Shown here: positions 23,271 to 31,197 of the stretch, piece by piece
How the letters are laid out: the number at the start of each line of letters is the position of its first letter
Numbering within the stretch: the stretch's first letter is position 1
Assembly (NCBI GenBank): GCA_903904515.1
Contig: CAIVCR010000065.1
Coordinates: 1 to 33,226 of the forward strand
Source: an uncultured Bacteroidia bacterium
GTDB taxonomy: Bacteria > Bacteroidota > Bacteroidia > Bacteroidales > Prolixibacteraceae
Direction of reading: 5' to 3'
Length of the DNA stretch: 33,226 nucleotides
Notes under the pieces: model-generated
Databases searched by the model: none
What the model saw: only the letters and a program-made list of their open reading frames with translations
Told to the model about the DNA's origin: nothing
Translations under genes and position numbers: made by a program

Positions 23271-25949
23271 TTAAATTGAAAACCAATAGTTGAATTTGAT
23301 CAGGAAGATATTATTCGGGGCTGCGTTCATCAGGCGAGTTGCGGCATTACGAAGTGGCTCATTGCCAGGATTTAGCCAGTCTGTCCGCTCGTTTGACCAT
23401 ACAAGAAAAATCTGGGAGCCGGGTCGGTACTCCCAGCGAAAGACCATATTGGAACGGAACTGATTAAAATTAAAATCGGGTTTTTTAAAACTGTAATCCA
23501 CCACACCGTCGCTATTCTCGTCTGCAAAATATTCATAACCATTTGACAAAACCGGATTTTGAATGATCCGGAAACGGTTGTGAAAATCTGAATCCCGGGC
23601 TTTGGTAACCACTTTGAAATCCGTGTAGGTTCCCTGGGTTGCAAAAGGACTTCCATAATATTGAAGTGATATTTCGGGAGTTATGTTGTAATCGACCCGG
23701 AAGGTCAGCCCGAGCGTTTCCTGGTTGAGTTGACCCAGAATATAGCGGTTGGCAGATCTGAATATTTCAGAATCAACGTACTGAAGCTTATCCATCTTTT
23801 GGGAATAATCGATATTCATGGAAAGTAGAAGTGTATTTACCGGGCGAACTGAAACTCCGGCAGTATACTCATTAAAATTATAGGAATGTTCACCTGAAAA
23901 TGAAGTAGTGGTTGATAAGTTCATAGTTACTTTTTTTGAATGGTCGCTCCAAAGGGAAAACGTCTCCATCCAGTTTGAAGGGACGAGCATCGCATTACCC
24001 CCACGCAGAATCCGGGTATCGAGAGTTTCATTTTTATATTTCAGTGTATTGGCAATCCCCCATCTGTTTTTAAAGTCGGCCGAAATCGTTAAAGCGCCAT
24101 CCGAAGAGAGGTAATTGCCGTTAAAGTCCCAATTATTGTCTTGTACCAGCCCTATAAAATAGGTGCGGAAAACGGATGCAGGTTTATTAATAAAGTAAGA
24201 AAGGATGTTCTTCTGGCGAATCAGATCGGCAGTTTGCAGGTAACCGATATCATTCAGATCAAGGCCTGGAGAACGCCATCCAACTTCGGTTGAGTATTTC
24301 CATAACCCCTTACTCCCTTTCCCGATTTTCAGTTTACCCCCGTAGCCGGAGAGGGTCGTCAGGGTGCTGTCATAGCCAATATGTCCGGCATCCGGCCGCT
24401 GGTAATAGCGGGCAGAGGAGAGCTGAAGGTCCCGAATTGCCTCTGGTTTGCCTTGAATCTCACTTCCGATCACCTTTGCTTCGATAAAGTATTCTTTTTC
24501 ATTCCAGTAATGCATCAGATCCACCCCCCCGGTATATGCACCTTTATTTAAATTATAAAGATCGGGGTTATTCAATGACCGGTTTGTCGAAGTGAGAATT
24601 CCACCAAACATGGTGTTACTCTGGTTAAAATCCTGTTGAACACGCGCAACTGCATAACTTGTAAATGGCTCGACGCTAACTTTACGATCGCCTGACGGAG
24701 AATTGATAGTCGCCTTTTCATTGGCGGTAAAGCTTTGAAGTGCCCCGACAGACAATCCATTTGCCGTTTTACCGCTAAATTTGACAGCACTTAATATCGT
24801 TGTTTTATCAGGTGCCTTGATAAATTCCTGGTCTTTTAATACTGGCTGAAAAGAGGGTGAGTGACCGATACGCCGGCTGTAAAACACACTTGCATCGTCC
24901 ATATCAAAATTAAAGATGCTCCTCCCTTCCATAAAAAATGGGCGTTTTTCCTCGTAAAACGTCTCAAAAGCGGTGAGGTTCATTACCGAAGGATCGGACT
25001 CAACCTGACCAAAATCGGGATTTACGGTCATATCTATCGTGAAATTGCTCCCAACTCCGATTTTTGCATCCAACCCCATATTCCCTAAAAGCCGGTGACC
25101 CGAATTGGCAAATGGATTTCCGGGTTCTTTGCGGAATGTTTTGAATTCGCCAAGGGCATAAGGCATCAGTTCAATGCGCTGTGCCTTTTTGAGTCCCTTA
25201 ATCCCCCGCAGTTCGCCAAAAAGATAAAGCATCCCAGGTCCTGTCGAAGATTGTGGCTCCCAATCGCTCTCCTCCTGCAGGCGATCAATCCACCGCCAGA
25301 CATGCAATCCCCAAACCTGCTCATTTTGATTGCTGTATCGCAATTGATTTAAGGGAATCTGCATCTCCTGTGTCCAGGCAGAATCCTCATAGGCCACTTT
25401 GCCCAGCCATACTGCATTCCAATTCAAATCCCCAATTCCCGAATTGGGGAGAATAGCATCCATTTTTTGACGCCCTGCAGTCATGTCAAACTCAAAACCG
25501 GTACGGTGATCATGGTAACTGTCAAAAGTAATGCCGGCCATATCGCCGGTAAACTCATCACGTCTGCCAGCTTTACGACTAATTTTCTCAGGCTCTTTGT
25601 CAACAGATCTTATTGCAACATACAGATTTTTATCGTCATATAAAATTTTTACAAAGGTGGGAAAGGTTGGCTTGGCCCCTTCGTTAGGGATCCATTGCAC
25701 AAAATTGCCAGCCCAGTTTCCGGTTTTCCAGCATAGATCATCTAAAATCCCATCCATTACCGGCTTGGGAGTACTTAGCCTTTCAGTCGTATAAATTTGC
25801 ATTGCCTTTGGGGGGACTGTGGTGTGAACCGTATCTCCGACCAGTTCGCTCGCTGCAGCAATTGACAGGGAGAAAAAGTACATACTTAAAACAAGTAACA
25901 ACGACAAACAAACCCTTTTTATGGGTGCAGATGTGTTTAAAAATCTCAT
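23271..25949 (-). CDS. DUF5916 protein with N-terminal CBM9-like domain
   Basis: The 892-residue protein has a signal peptide (VCLSLLLVLSMYFFSLSIAAASE). Next comes a family-9 carbohydrate-binding-like domain at about residues 55-240 (PVMDGILDDLCWKTGNWAGNFVQWIPNEG, VKILYDDKNLYVAIRSVD, DSYHDHRTGFEFDMTAGRQKMDAI). The DUF5916 region then has MNLTAFETFYEEKRPFFMEGRSIFNF, the most conserved segment, and a long C-terminus of alternating strands ending FLIKFNYWFSI, which suggests an outer-membrane barrel. These proteins are common in Bacteroidota; their function is not known to me. A role in sugar or metal-organic uptake would be guesswork. Confidence 0.88.
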   Translation of the reverse strand: MRFLNTSAPIKRVCLSLLLVLSMYFFSLSIAAASELVGDTVHTTVPPKAMQIYTTERLSTPKPVMDGILDDLCWKTGNWAGNFVQWIPNEGAKPTFPTFVKILYDDKNLYVAIRSVDKEPEKISRKAGRRDEFTGDMAGITFDSYHDHRTGFEFDMTAGRQKMDAILPNSGIGDLNWNAVWLGKVAYEDSAWTQEMQIPLNQLRYSNQNEQVWGLHVWRWIDRLQEESDWEPQSSTGPGMLYLFGELRGIKGLKKAQRIELMPYALGEFKTFRKEPGNPFANSGHRLLGNMGLDAKIGVGSNFTIDMTVNPDFGQVESDPSVMNLTAFETFYEEKRPFFMEGRSIFNFDMDDASVFYSRRIGHSPSFQPVLKDQEFIKAPDKTTILSAVKFSGKTANGLSVGALQSFTANEKATINSPSGDRKVSVEPFTSYAVARVQQDFNQSNTMFGGILTSTNRSLNNPDLYNLNKGAYTGGVDLMHYWNEKEYFIEAKVIGSEIQGKPEAIRDLQLSSARYYQRPDAGHIGYDSTLTTLSGYGGKLKIGKGSKGLWKYSTEVGWRSPGLDLNDIGYLQTADLIRQKNILSYFINKPASVFRTYFIGLVQDNNWDFNGNYLSSDGALTISADFKNRWGIANTLKYKNETLDTRILRGGNAMLVPSNWMETFSLWSDHSKKVTMNLSTTTSFSGEHSYNFNEYTAGVSVRPVNTLLLSMNIDYSQKMDKLQYVDSEIFRSANRYILGQLNQETLGLTFRVDYNITPEISLQYYGSPFATQGTYTDFKVVTKARDSDFHNRFRIIQNPVLSNGYEYFADENSDGVVDYSFKKPDFNFNQFRSNMVFRWEYRPGSQIFLVWSNERTDWLNPGNEPLRNAATRLMNAAPNNIFLIKFNYWFSI

Positions 25950-26141
25950 TTTTGAATCGGGTAGCTCATTGGGAAATTAAGTCTGCAAGATACTATTTTG
26001 ATTTAGGAAGAGAATAAGAAAACCAACATAATTATCATCTGATTAGGGGTTAAAATCTACGGCAGGACTTGTTAACAGACAAATGTTAAAACCTATATCG
26101 GAATTAGTTGAATTGCATGGAATCCATTTCCAGACTCTTAG

Positions 26142-26149
26142 TAACTTTG
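26142..26149 (+). promoter_or_regulatory. recR -7 box TAACTTTG
   Basis: TAACTTTG fits TAnnTTTG; it ends 18 bp before the recR ATG, giving a leader of about 15 nt. A possible TTG at 26113-26115 is rather far away. Confidence 0.5.
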
Positions 26150-26167
26150 GAAAAATAAAATGAAGAG

Positions 26168-26791
26168 ATGACAATCGATAATTTTCCATCCAAACTATTG
26201 GAAAACGCTGTAAATGAATTTTCTAAACTCCCGGGGATCGGAAAAAAAACGGCACTCCGGCTCGTCCTGTACCTGCTCAAAAAAGAGACTGATGAAGTTT
26301 TGCGGTTTAGCCGCGCATTGACACAGCTTCGTGAGGAGGTGAAACATTGCCGCATTTGCCGAAATATCTCAGATAATGACATTTGCAATATTTGCAACAA
26401 TCCTTCACGGGATCATCGTGTGGTATGCGTTGTGGAGAATATCCGGGATGTGATGTCGGTTGAGAATACGCAGCAGTACCGTGGAGTTTATCATGTGCTG
26501 GGGGGAATTATTTCCCCGATGGATGGGATAGGTCCGGCTGATCTTGAAATTGACTCCCTGGTGACCAGGGTGGAAAAGGGAGAAGTTGACGAGGTGATAT
26601 TCGCCTTAAGCACCACAATGGAAGGGGACAGCACAAATTTTTATATCTTTAAGAAATTAAAGGATTATTCGGTTAAGATAACCACCCTGGCGCGCGGAGT
26701 CTCTATCGGCGACGAGATTGAATATACCGACGAGATAACCCTGGGGCGTTCAATCGTCAACCGGATGCTCTTCGAAAATTTTATGGGATAG
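26168..26791 (+). CDS. recR: Recombination mediator RecR
   Basis: RecR, with RecO (and RecF), loads RecA on gapped single-stranded DNA. The 207-residue protein has a helix-hairpin-helix ([17 protein letters not shown], 21-37), a four-Cys zinc site C61, C64, C73, C76, and a Toprim domain ([33 protein letters not shown]). The C-terminus has [24 protein letters not shown]. The length is normal. The GNAT gene begins 2 bp after the stop. Confidence 0.97.
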   Translation: MTIDNFPSKLLENAVNEFSKLPGIGKKTALRLVLYLLKKETDEVLRFSRALTQLREEVKHCRICRNISDNDICNICNNPSRDHRVVCVVENIRDVMSVENTQQYRGVYHVLGGIISPMDGIGPADLEIDSLVTRVEKGEVDEVIFALSTTMEGDSTNFYIFKKLKDYSVKITTLARGVSIGDEIEYTDEITLGRSIVNRMLFENFMG

Positions 26792-26793
26792 AC

Positions 26794-27324
26794 ATGATGA
26801 AAAAATTCCTTTCAAATGACCTGATTACCCTCCGAGCGATTGAGCCGGAAGATATTGATTTGCTCTACTCCTGGGAAAACGATCCTGAAATATGGGAAGT
26901 GAGCCATACGCTTGTCCCTTTTTCAAAATATATTCTCGCTCTCTACATCCAGAATGCAGACAAGGATATTTACGAAAGCAAACAATTACGGCTTATGATC
27001 GATACCCAGGATGGGAAAACTATTGGCGCTATTGATCTTTTTGATTTCGATCCCTACCATTCGCGGGTAGGAATCGGGCTATTAATCTATGCCCCTGATA
27101 AACGATCAAAGGGGTATGCCTCTACCGCCCTGGATTTGCTCATTCCCTATTGTTTTGGCAAGTTAAATATCCATCAGATCTATGCCAATATCGAAACCAG
27201 TAATAAGATCAGCTTTGCGCTTTTCGAGAAGCACGGGTTCTCAACCTGCGGTACAAAAAGAGAGTGGCTTCGTACAGAAACAGGGTGGAAAGATGAGGTA
27301 ATGGTTCAGAAGATTAATAATTAA
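26794..27324 (+). CDS. GNAT-family N-acetyltransferase
   Basis: This acetyl-CoA-dependent acetyltransferase resembles RimJ/RimL and SpeG types. The 176-residue protein starts LITLRAIEPEDIDLLYSWENDPEIWEVS, characteristic of that branch. It has the CoA-binding stretch VGIGLLIYAPDKRSKGYASTALDLL and the C-terminal INQIYANIETSNKISFALFEKHGF-type motif (HQIYANIETSNKISFALFEKHGF here). It follows recR by 2 bp. Its stop codon (27322-27324) lies inside the first TTAATGG repeat unit, so the terminal residues KINN may derive from the repeat. The substrate, amine or ribosomal protein, is unknown. Confidence 0.88.
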   Translation: MMKKFLSNDLITLRAIEPEDIDLLYSWENDPEIWEVSHTLVPFSKYILALYIQNADKDIYESKQLRLMIDTQDGKTIGAIDLFDFDPYHSRVGIGLLIYAPDKRSKGYASTALDLLIPYCFGKLNIHQIYANIETSNKISFALFEKHGFSTCGTKREWLRTETGWKDEVMVQKINN

Positions 27325-27483
27325 TGGTTAATGGTTAATAGTTAATGGTTAATGGTTAATGGTTAATGGTTAATGGTTAATTTCCGAAAAAAAACAGGTG
27401 AATTCGATACATTAAGCTCAATTAATTCCATTTCATTAAGCATTATCACATTAACCATTTAGCATTATTAACCATTAACCATT
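27321..27483. repeat. TTAATGG heptamer array with inverted counterpart, joining two stop codons
   Basis: Eight units in register (TTAATGG x2, TTAATAG, TTAATGG x5) plus TTAA occupy 27321-27380. After a 40-70 bp spacer, inverted copies appear: ATTAACCA at about 27450, TTTAGCA, then TTAACCA at 27468-27474 and 27475-27481. The left array contains the GNAT stop codon and the right copies contain the stop codon of the convergent HsdR-type gene. TTAATGG is a rotation of TGGTTAA, the unit that precedes the array at 5279. It can form a long stem acting as a two-way transcription end. Confidence 0.88.
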
Positions 27484-27923
27484 ACCTCATAATCGGGTAT
27501 CTCCTGCAAAAAAGTATAGGTTTGTAACCCCTGGTCGAACCGGCAACAATAATGGGTTAGTCCATTGGTGACAATCAGATAATCAACCCTAAGTTCCAGA
27601 TTATAACGGGCAATCTGATCAAAGACCTGTTGCGAAATTTTCACTTCAGGGGCTTTACATTCAATGACAACCAGAGGAGTACCTGATCTTGAAAAGAGGA
27701 CAATATCGGTCCGGAAATCGTGCTGATTGATTCTTAATGAGCGCTCAAGCGCCATAAGGGTGGAAGGATAATGTTTGATTTCAGTCAGATAGCGGGCAAA
27801 ATTCTGTCTGACCCACTCTTCCGGGGTGAGCATTACCCAACGGCGGCGAAACTCATCAAAAATCAGCTTTTTACCGTGCTGTTCTTTGATCCGAAAGACA
27901 TAGGAAGGGAGATTAAGTTCCAT
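27468..27923 (-). CDS. Stand-alone HsdR N-terminal-type PD-(D/E)xK nuclease-like protein
   Basis: The 151-residue protein matches the type I restriction R-subunit N-terminal domain (HSDR_N_2), which is found alone in many Bacteroidota. A PD-(D/E)xK core is visible: D73 in HDFRTDIVLFSRSG, and E88 and K90 in PLVVIECKAP. QVFDQIARYNLELRVDYLIVTNG, the usual QxxRY-like helix and strand, follows. No helicase domain, M or S subunit is nearby, so it is not a working restriction system. Its last residues (VMVNG) are encoded by inverted TTAACCA repeat units. The catalytic residues look intact; the function is unknown. Confidence 0.85.
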   Translation of the reverse strand: MELNLPSYVFRIKEQHGKKLIFDEFRRRWVMLTPEEWVRQNFARYLTEIKHYPSTLMALERSLRINQHDFRTDIVLFSRSGTPLVVIECKAPEVKISQQVFDQIARYNLELRVDYLIVTNGLTHYCCRFDQGLQTYTFLQEIPDYEVMVNG

Positions 27924-28204
27924 GGTTGGTAATTTAATGCAGGCAAAATTTTATAGCAGGTTATTATCTTAAATTGTTAAGTTTTTGACTTATGCCAAAT
28001 AATAGCTTTCACAATGACTAAAGTAAGCCTAATAAATAAGTATTTGCACTAACAGTTGCATATATTTCTTATGAAAATAAAAACTGAGAATGAATGGCTT
28101 AAAAAAATATTTGCATTGATGAATTTAGGTGAGAAGCACCCTGACTGAATGATCCCCCGGGGGATTTCTCCGAAGCTAAAATACGGACAAATTTATTTCT
28201 CTTT
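27924..28204. other. Intergenic region with a perfect 14-bp palindrome
   Basis: No convincing gene is present. ATCCCCCGGGGGAT at 28152-28165 is a perfect palindrome about 45 bp upstream of the toxin-antitoxin promoter box and could be an insertion scar or an operator. A 25-codon frame from 28071 (MKIKTENEWLKKIF...) has a TATATTTC box-like sequence before it but no recognisable homology; it may be a remnant. Confidence 0.4.
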
Positions 28205-28209
28205 TTGAC

Positions 28210-28217
28210 TACCTTTG
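28210..28217 (+). promoter_or_regulatory. -7 box TACCTTTG for the toxin-antitoxin operon
   Basis: An exact TAnnTTTG match ends 11 bp before the antitoxin ATG at 28229. It predicts a leader of under 15 nt and marks the start of a transcript that may continue into the AMP nucleosidase gene. Confidence 0.55.
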
Positions 28218-28228
28218 TTATAAAATTT

Positions 28229-28438
28229 ATGGACATGGCAACAATCATTATTAAACTGGAACCAAAAGCGAATCAATCAAAATTGATTGAGGCTATTGAA
28301 ATGCTTAAAGGGGTGAAGAGTGTTACTTTAGCCGGGGAATCTGTTACTGATGATGATTTTTTAGTTCAACAGATGACCTCCTCCCGTAAAAGTGGGAAAG
28401 GGGACAAGATGAAAGTCATAGATTTTTTAAGTAAATAA
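28229..28438 (+). CDS. Antitoxin-like small protein of a RelE/ParE-type pair
   Basis: This small protein is the likely antitoxin for the toxin that begins 2 bp later. Its 69 residues read ATIIIKLEPKANQSKLIEAIEMLKGVKSVTLAGES, a short beta-alpha-beta start, then a polar C-terminal tail (TSSRKSGKGDKMKVIDFLSK) that could wrap the toxin. The start is ATG 28229 or 28235; an in-frame TTG at 28205 overlaps the promoter box and is rejected. No known DNA-binding fold is evident in so short a protein. The assignment rests mainly on pairing. Confidence 0.75.
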   Translation: MDMATIIIKLEPKANQSKLIEAIEMLKGVKSVTLAGESVTDDDFLVQQMTSSRKSGKGDKMKVIDFLSK

Positions 28439-28440
28439 AC

Positions 28441-28710
28441 ATGGATTTCGAAACCTCCAGGCAATTTGACAAACTAGTATTTAGGACCAGGGATAAGGTG
28501 ATAAAGTCAAGGCTTAAATCCATTATAGAAAAAGTTGCTGAAACTCAAAGTATCGATGAAATACCTAATATAACTCAGATAGTTGGTCACCCTGGCTTTT
28601 ACAGAATCAGGGTTGGAGATTACAGAATAGGAATCTCACTTGAAGAAGATACAATCTGGTTTCTGTATTTTGGGAAACGCGATGAGAGCATCTATAAAAA
28701 ATTCCCATGA
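28441..28710 (+). CDS. RelE/ParE-superfamily toxin
   Basis: The 89-residue protein has the RelE/ParE fold pattern: an N-terminal FDKLVFRTRDKVIKSRLKSIIEKVA helical pair, then ITQIVGHPGFYRIRVGDYRIGISLEEDTIWFLYFGKRDESIY. The YRIRVGDYRIGI core and the closing GKRDxIYK are typical of RelE-like mRNA interferases. It is 2 bp after the antitoxin gene, and its stop codon is one base before the AMP nucleosidase ATG. If active it would cleave mRNA on ribosomes; this is inferred from the family. Confidence 0.88.
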   Translation: MDFETSRQFDKLVFRTRDKVIKSRLKSIIEKVAETQSIDEIPNITQIVGHPGFYRIRVGDYRIGISLEEDTIWFLYFGKRDESIYKKFP

Positions 28711-28711
28711 T

Positions 28712-29482
28712 ATGAAGACAAAAGAAGAGATTGTTAGGAATTGGCTCCCCCGCTATACAGGAAGGGAGCTTGATGATTTTACACAATACATTATTCTTAC
28801 AAACTTTCAGAATTACGTTGAAAATTTTGCGGAGAAATTTGGCGTTCCGGTTATTGGCGAGGACAAATCAATGCCAAATGCCAGTGCCAACGGAATAACA
28901 ATTATAAATTTCGGGATGGGAAGTCCCAATGCGGCCACGATTATGGATCTGCTTAGTGCAATTATGCCTGAGGCCGTGCTTTTTCTTGGGAAGTGTGGTG
29001 GTCTTAAACGCAAAAGCGAACTGGGCAATTTAATTCTCCCGATCGCTGCAATCAGAAGTGATGGTACATCGAACGACTATTTGCCAATTGAGGTGCCGGC
29101 ATTACCTGCTTTCAGCCTTCAACGGGCCGTCTCCTCCACGATACGCGATATGGGACTCGATTACTGGACCGGGACAGTCTTCACCACCAATAAACGGGTA
29201 TGGGAATACGACGAACGGTTTAAAAAATACCTGAGCAAAACCCGGGCAATGGCAATCGACATGGAAACGGCTACAATTTTCACAGTTGGGTTCTGTAACC
29301 AGATTCCAACGGGTGCATTACTGCTCGTCTCGGATCAACCTATGATCTCAGCTGGGATTAAGACTACCGAAAGCGATAAGGAGGTTACCCGAAAATTTGT
29401 CAGTCGCCATCTTGATATCGGGATAGGAGCCCTCACCGAGATTATCAATGACGGGCGGTCTGTGAAACATTTGAAATTTTAA
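28712..29482 (+). CDS. amn: AMP nucleosidase
   Basis: This enzyme hydrolyses AMP to adenine and ribose 5-phosphate, adjusting the adenylate pool. The 256-residue protein starts MKTKEEIVRNWLPRYTG. It has the phosphorylase-like nucleoside fold with INFGMGSPNAATIMDLLSAIMPEAVLFLGKCGGLK, SDGTSNDYLPIEVPALP, MAIDMETATIFTVG (substrate Glu/Met loop) and LLVSDQPM. It is the short form, without the long N-terminal domain of E. coli Amn. The ATG at 28712 lies one base after the toxin stop (TGATATG), so coupling is likely. A longer frame starting at 28640 overlaps the toxin and is not preferred. Confidence 0.92.
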   Translation: MKTKEEIVRNWLPRYTGRELDDFTQYIILTNFQNYVENFAEKFGVPVIGEDKSMPNASANGITIINFGMGSPNAATIMDLLSAIMPEAVLFLGKCGGLKRKSELGNLILPIAAIRSDGTSNDYLPIEVPALPAFSLQRAVSSTIRDMGLDYWTGTVFTTNKRVWEYDERFKKYLSKTRAMAIDMETATIFTVGFCNQIPTGALLLVSDQPMISAGIKTTESDKEVTRKFVSRHLDIGIGALTEIINDGRSVKHLKF

Positions 29483-29487
29483 CCGAT

Positions 29488-30492
29488 ATGGATTATAACC
29501 AGATTATAGATGATCTGAAGCAAAAAAAATACGCCCCGGTCTACTTCATGGAAGGAGAAGAGCCCTACTTTATGGATCAGATAAGTCAATTTATCCTGGA
29601 ACACGTTCTGACAGAGGAAGAAAAAGGGTTCAACCAATCGATACTTTATGGTAAAGACCTGAGTATCGATGCGATCATGACCGGAGCCAAGCGGTTTCCA
29701 ATGATGGCCGAACGGCAGGTGGTGGTTATCCGTGAAGCCCAAAACATCCGCAATATTGAGGATCTGGCAACCTATGTTGAAAACCCGATGCGTTCTACAT
29801 TACTCGTGATCAATTATAAATATAAAACGATTGATAAACGGAAGAAGCTTTATAAGGCACTGCAGAGAAACGGGGTCTATTTTGAATCCAAGCCACTGTA
29901 CGAAAGCAATGTACCAGCATGGATTACCAAATATCTGAAAGAGAAGAATCTGGGAATTGACCCCCGGGCGGCACAGATGATTACCGACTTTGTCGGAAAT
30001 GATCTCCAGCGAATTGTCAATGAGCTTGAGAAAGTAACCATCTCTATGGTTCCCGGAACAAGTATTATGCCTGAGGATGTCGAGCGAAATATCGGAATAA
30101 GTAAGGATTTCAATATGTTTGAACTTCAGAAAGCGCTGGGGAATAAGGAGATTCTGAAATCTAACCAGATCATTAACTACTTCATTGATAACGAAAAACA
30201 AAATCCGCTTCCGGTAATTCTAGGAATGCTGGTGGGCTTTTTCCGGAAAATACTTATTTACCACACTATCGAGATGAAATCAGACCGGAACCTGATGTCT
30301 CAGAAACTTGGGGTGAATCCATATTTTTTGAACGATTACATTAGTGCCGGCCGCAATTACACGCTCGATAAGACGATCAATATCATTTCAATGATGCGGG
30401 AATCCGATTTACGCTCAAAAGGGGCACGTGGGGGTAGTACCCCTAACGGTGACCTGCTGCGTGAACTTGTATTTAAAATCTTACATATCTAA
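29488..30492 (+). CDS. holA: DNA polymerase III subunit delta HolA
   Basis: The delta subunit of the clamp loader opens the sliding clamp for loading on DNA. The 334-residue protein begins IIDDLKQKKYAPVYFMEGEEPYFMDQISQFI, the HolA start, and continues with KRFPMMAERQVVVIREAQNI, LVINYKYKTIDKRKKLYKAL and DFVGNDLQRIVNELEKV. The collar domain has FELQKALGNKEILKSNQIINYF. The length is usual. It is 5 bp after amn. Confidence 0.94.
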   Translation: MDYNQIIDDLKQKKYAPVYFMEGEEPYFMDQISQFILEHVLTEEEKGFNQSILYGKDLSIDAIMTGAKRFPMMAERQVVVIREAQNIRNIEDLATYVENPMRSTLLVINYKYKTIDKRKKLYKALQRNGVYFESKPLYESNVPAWITKYLKEKNLGIDPRAAQMITDFVGNDLQRIVNELEKVTISMVPGTSIMPEDVERNIGISKDFNMFELQKALGNKEILKSNQIINYFIDNEKQNPLPVILGMLVGFFRKILIYHTIEMKSDRNLMSQKLGVNPYFLNDYISAGRNYTLDKTINIISMMRESDLRSKGARGGSTPNGDLLRELVFKILHI

Positions 30493-30502
30493 ACTAAAAA
30501 CG

Positions 30503-31117
30503 ATGACATTAATATTGATCCTGATTATTTCACTGGTGTCGGCTGTAGCCTTTACCCGACTGGAAATTATGGCCGAACTACAATTCAATGCCTATAAAAT
30601 CTATCACCGCAGGCAGATTCATCGGGTTTTAACCCATGCTTTTGTGCATGCAAACTGGGAGCATCTGATTGTCAACATGATCGTTCTCTATTCCTTTGGA
30701 ACTGCGGTTGAACGATTTTTTGGGGCCTATTTTGGAATCCTTGGCCCCATCTACTACCTGCTTCTGTTTTTTGGTTCGGTGGTCTTTTCAACATTTTATT
30801 CCCTTTATAAGGAGAAGAATAACCCGTATTATAATGCTGTTGGGGCATCCGGAGCTGTTTCTGCAGTACTTTTCGCCGCCATCTTTTTTGATCCCTGGAA
30901 TAACATATACTTTTTTGGAGTACTGCCAATTCCGGGTATTATCTTCGGAGGTTTATACCTCTATTACTCTTATTATATGAGTACTAAAAAAGCAGATAAT
31001 ATCGGACATGATGCCCATTTTTTAGGAGCAATATTCGGGTTTTTACTCCCGATTGTGCTCAAACCAGCTTTATTAGGGGTGTTTTTCAATTTGCTTCTTG
31101 GCCGCATTACGATGTAG
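30503..31117 (+). CDS. Rhomboid family intramembrane serine protease
   Basis: This protease cuts membrane proteins within the bilayer. The 204-residue protein has six hydrophobic segments. The catalytic dyad is S116 in NAVGASGAVS and H172 in HDAHFLGAIFG; H54 and N58 (NWEHLIVNM) would form the oxyanion site. The start is ATG 30503, 10 bp after the holA stop; an upstream in-frame extension overlaps holA and is rejected. The substrate is unknown. Confidence 0.93.
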   Translation: MTLILILIISLVSAVAFTRLEIMAELQFNAYKIYHRRQIHRVLTHAFVHANWEHLIVNMIVLYSFGTAVERFFGAYFGILGPIYYLLLFFGSVVFSTFYSLYKEKNNPYYNAVGASGAVSAVLFAAIFFDPWNNIYFFGVLPIPGIIFGGLYLYYSYYMSTKKADNIGHDAHFLGAIFGFLLPIVLKPALLGVFFNLLLGRITM

Positions 31118-31197
31118 CTTGCCGATAAAGCTATCCAAAATTCATATTCTGCTTAAATCGTACAACAATTTTTTATACAGATAGATAATCAACGAAA

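Noticed and set aside
27468..27923. Part of a type I restriction-modification system
   Set aside because: Only the N-terminal nuclease-like domain is present, with no HsdM, HsdS or helicase gene in the window.
28071..28148. 25-codon plus-strand frame (MKIKTENEWLKKIF start)
   Set aside because: It is too short with no homology I can recognise; it is noted only as a possible remnant.
28640..28711. Longer AMP nucleosidase start overlapping the toxin gene
   Set aside because: The extension is the toxin sequence in another frame, and family members begin at MKTKEEIV.
30428..30502. Longer rhomboid start overlapping holA
   Set aside because: The extra residues are holA read in another frame. ATG 30503 gives the normal rhomboid N-terminus.
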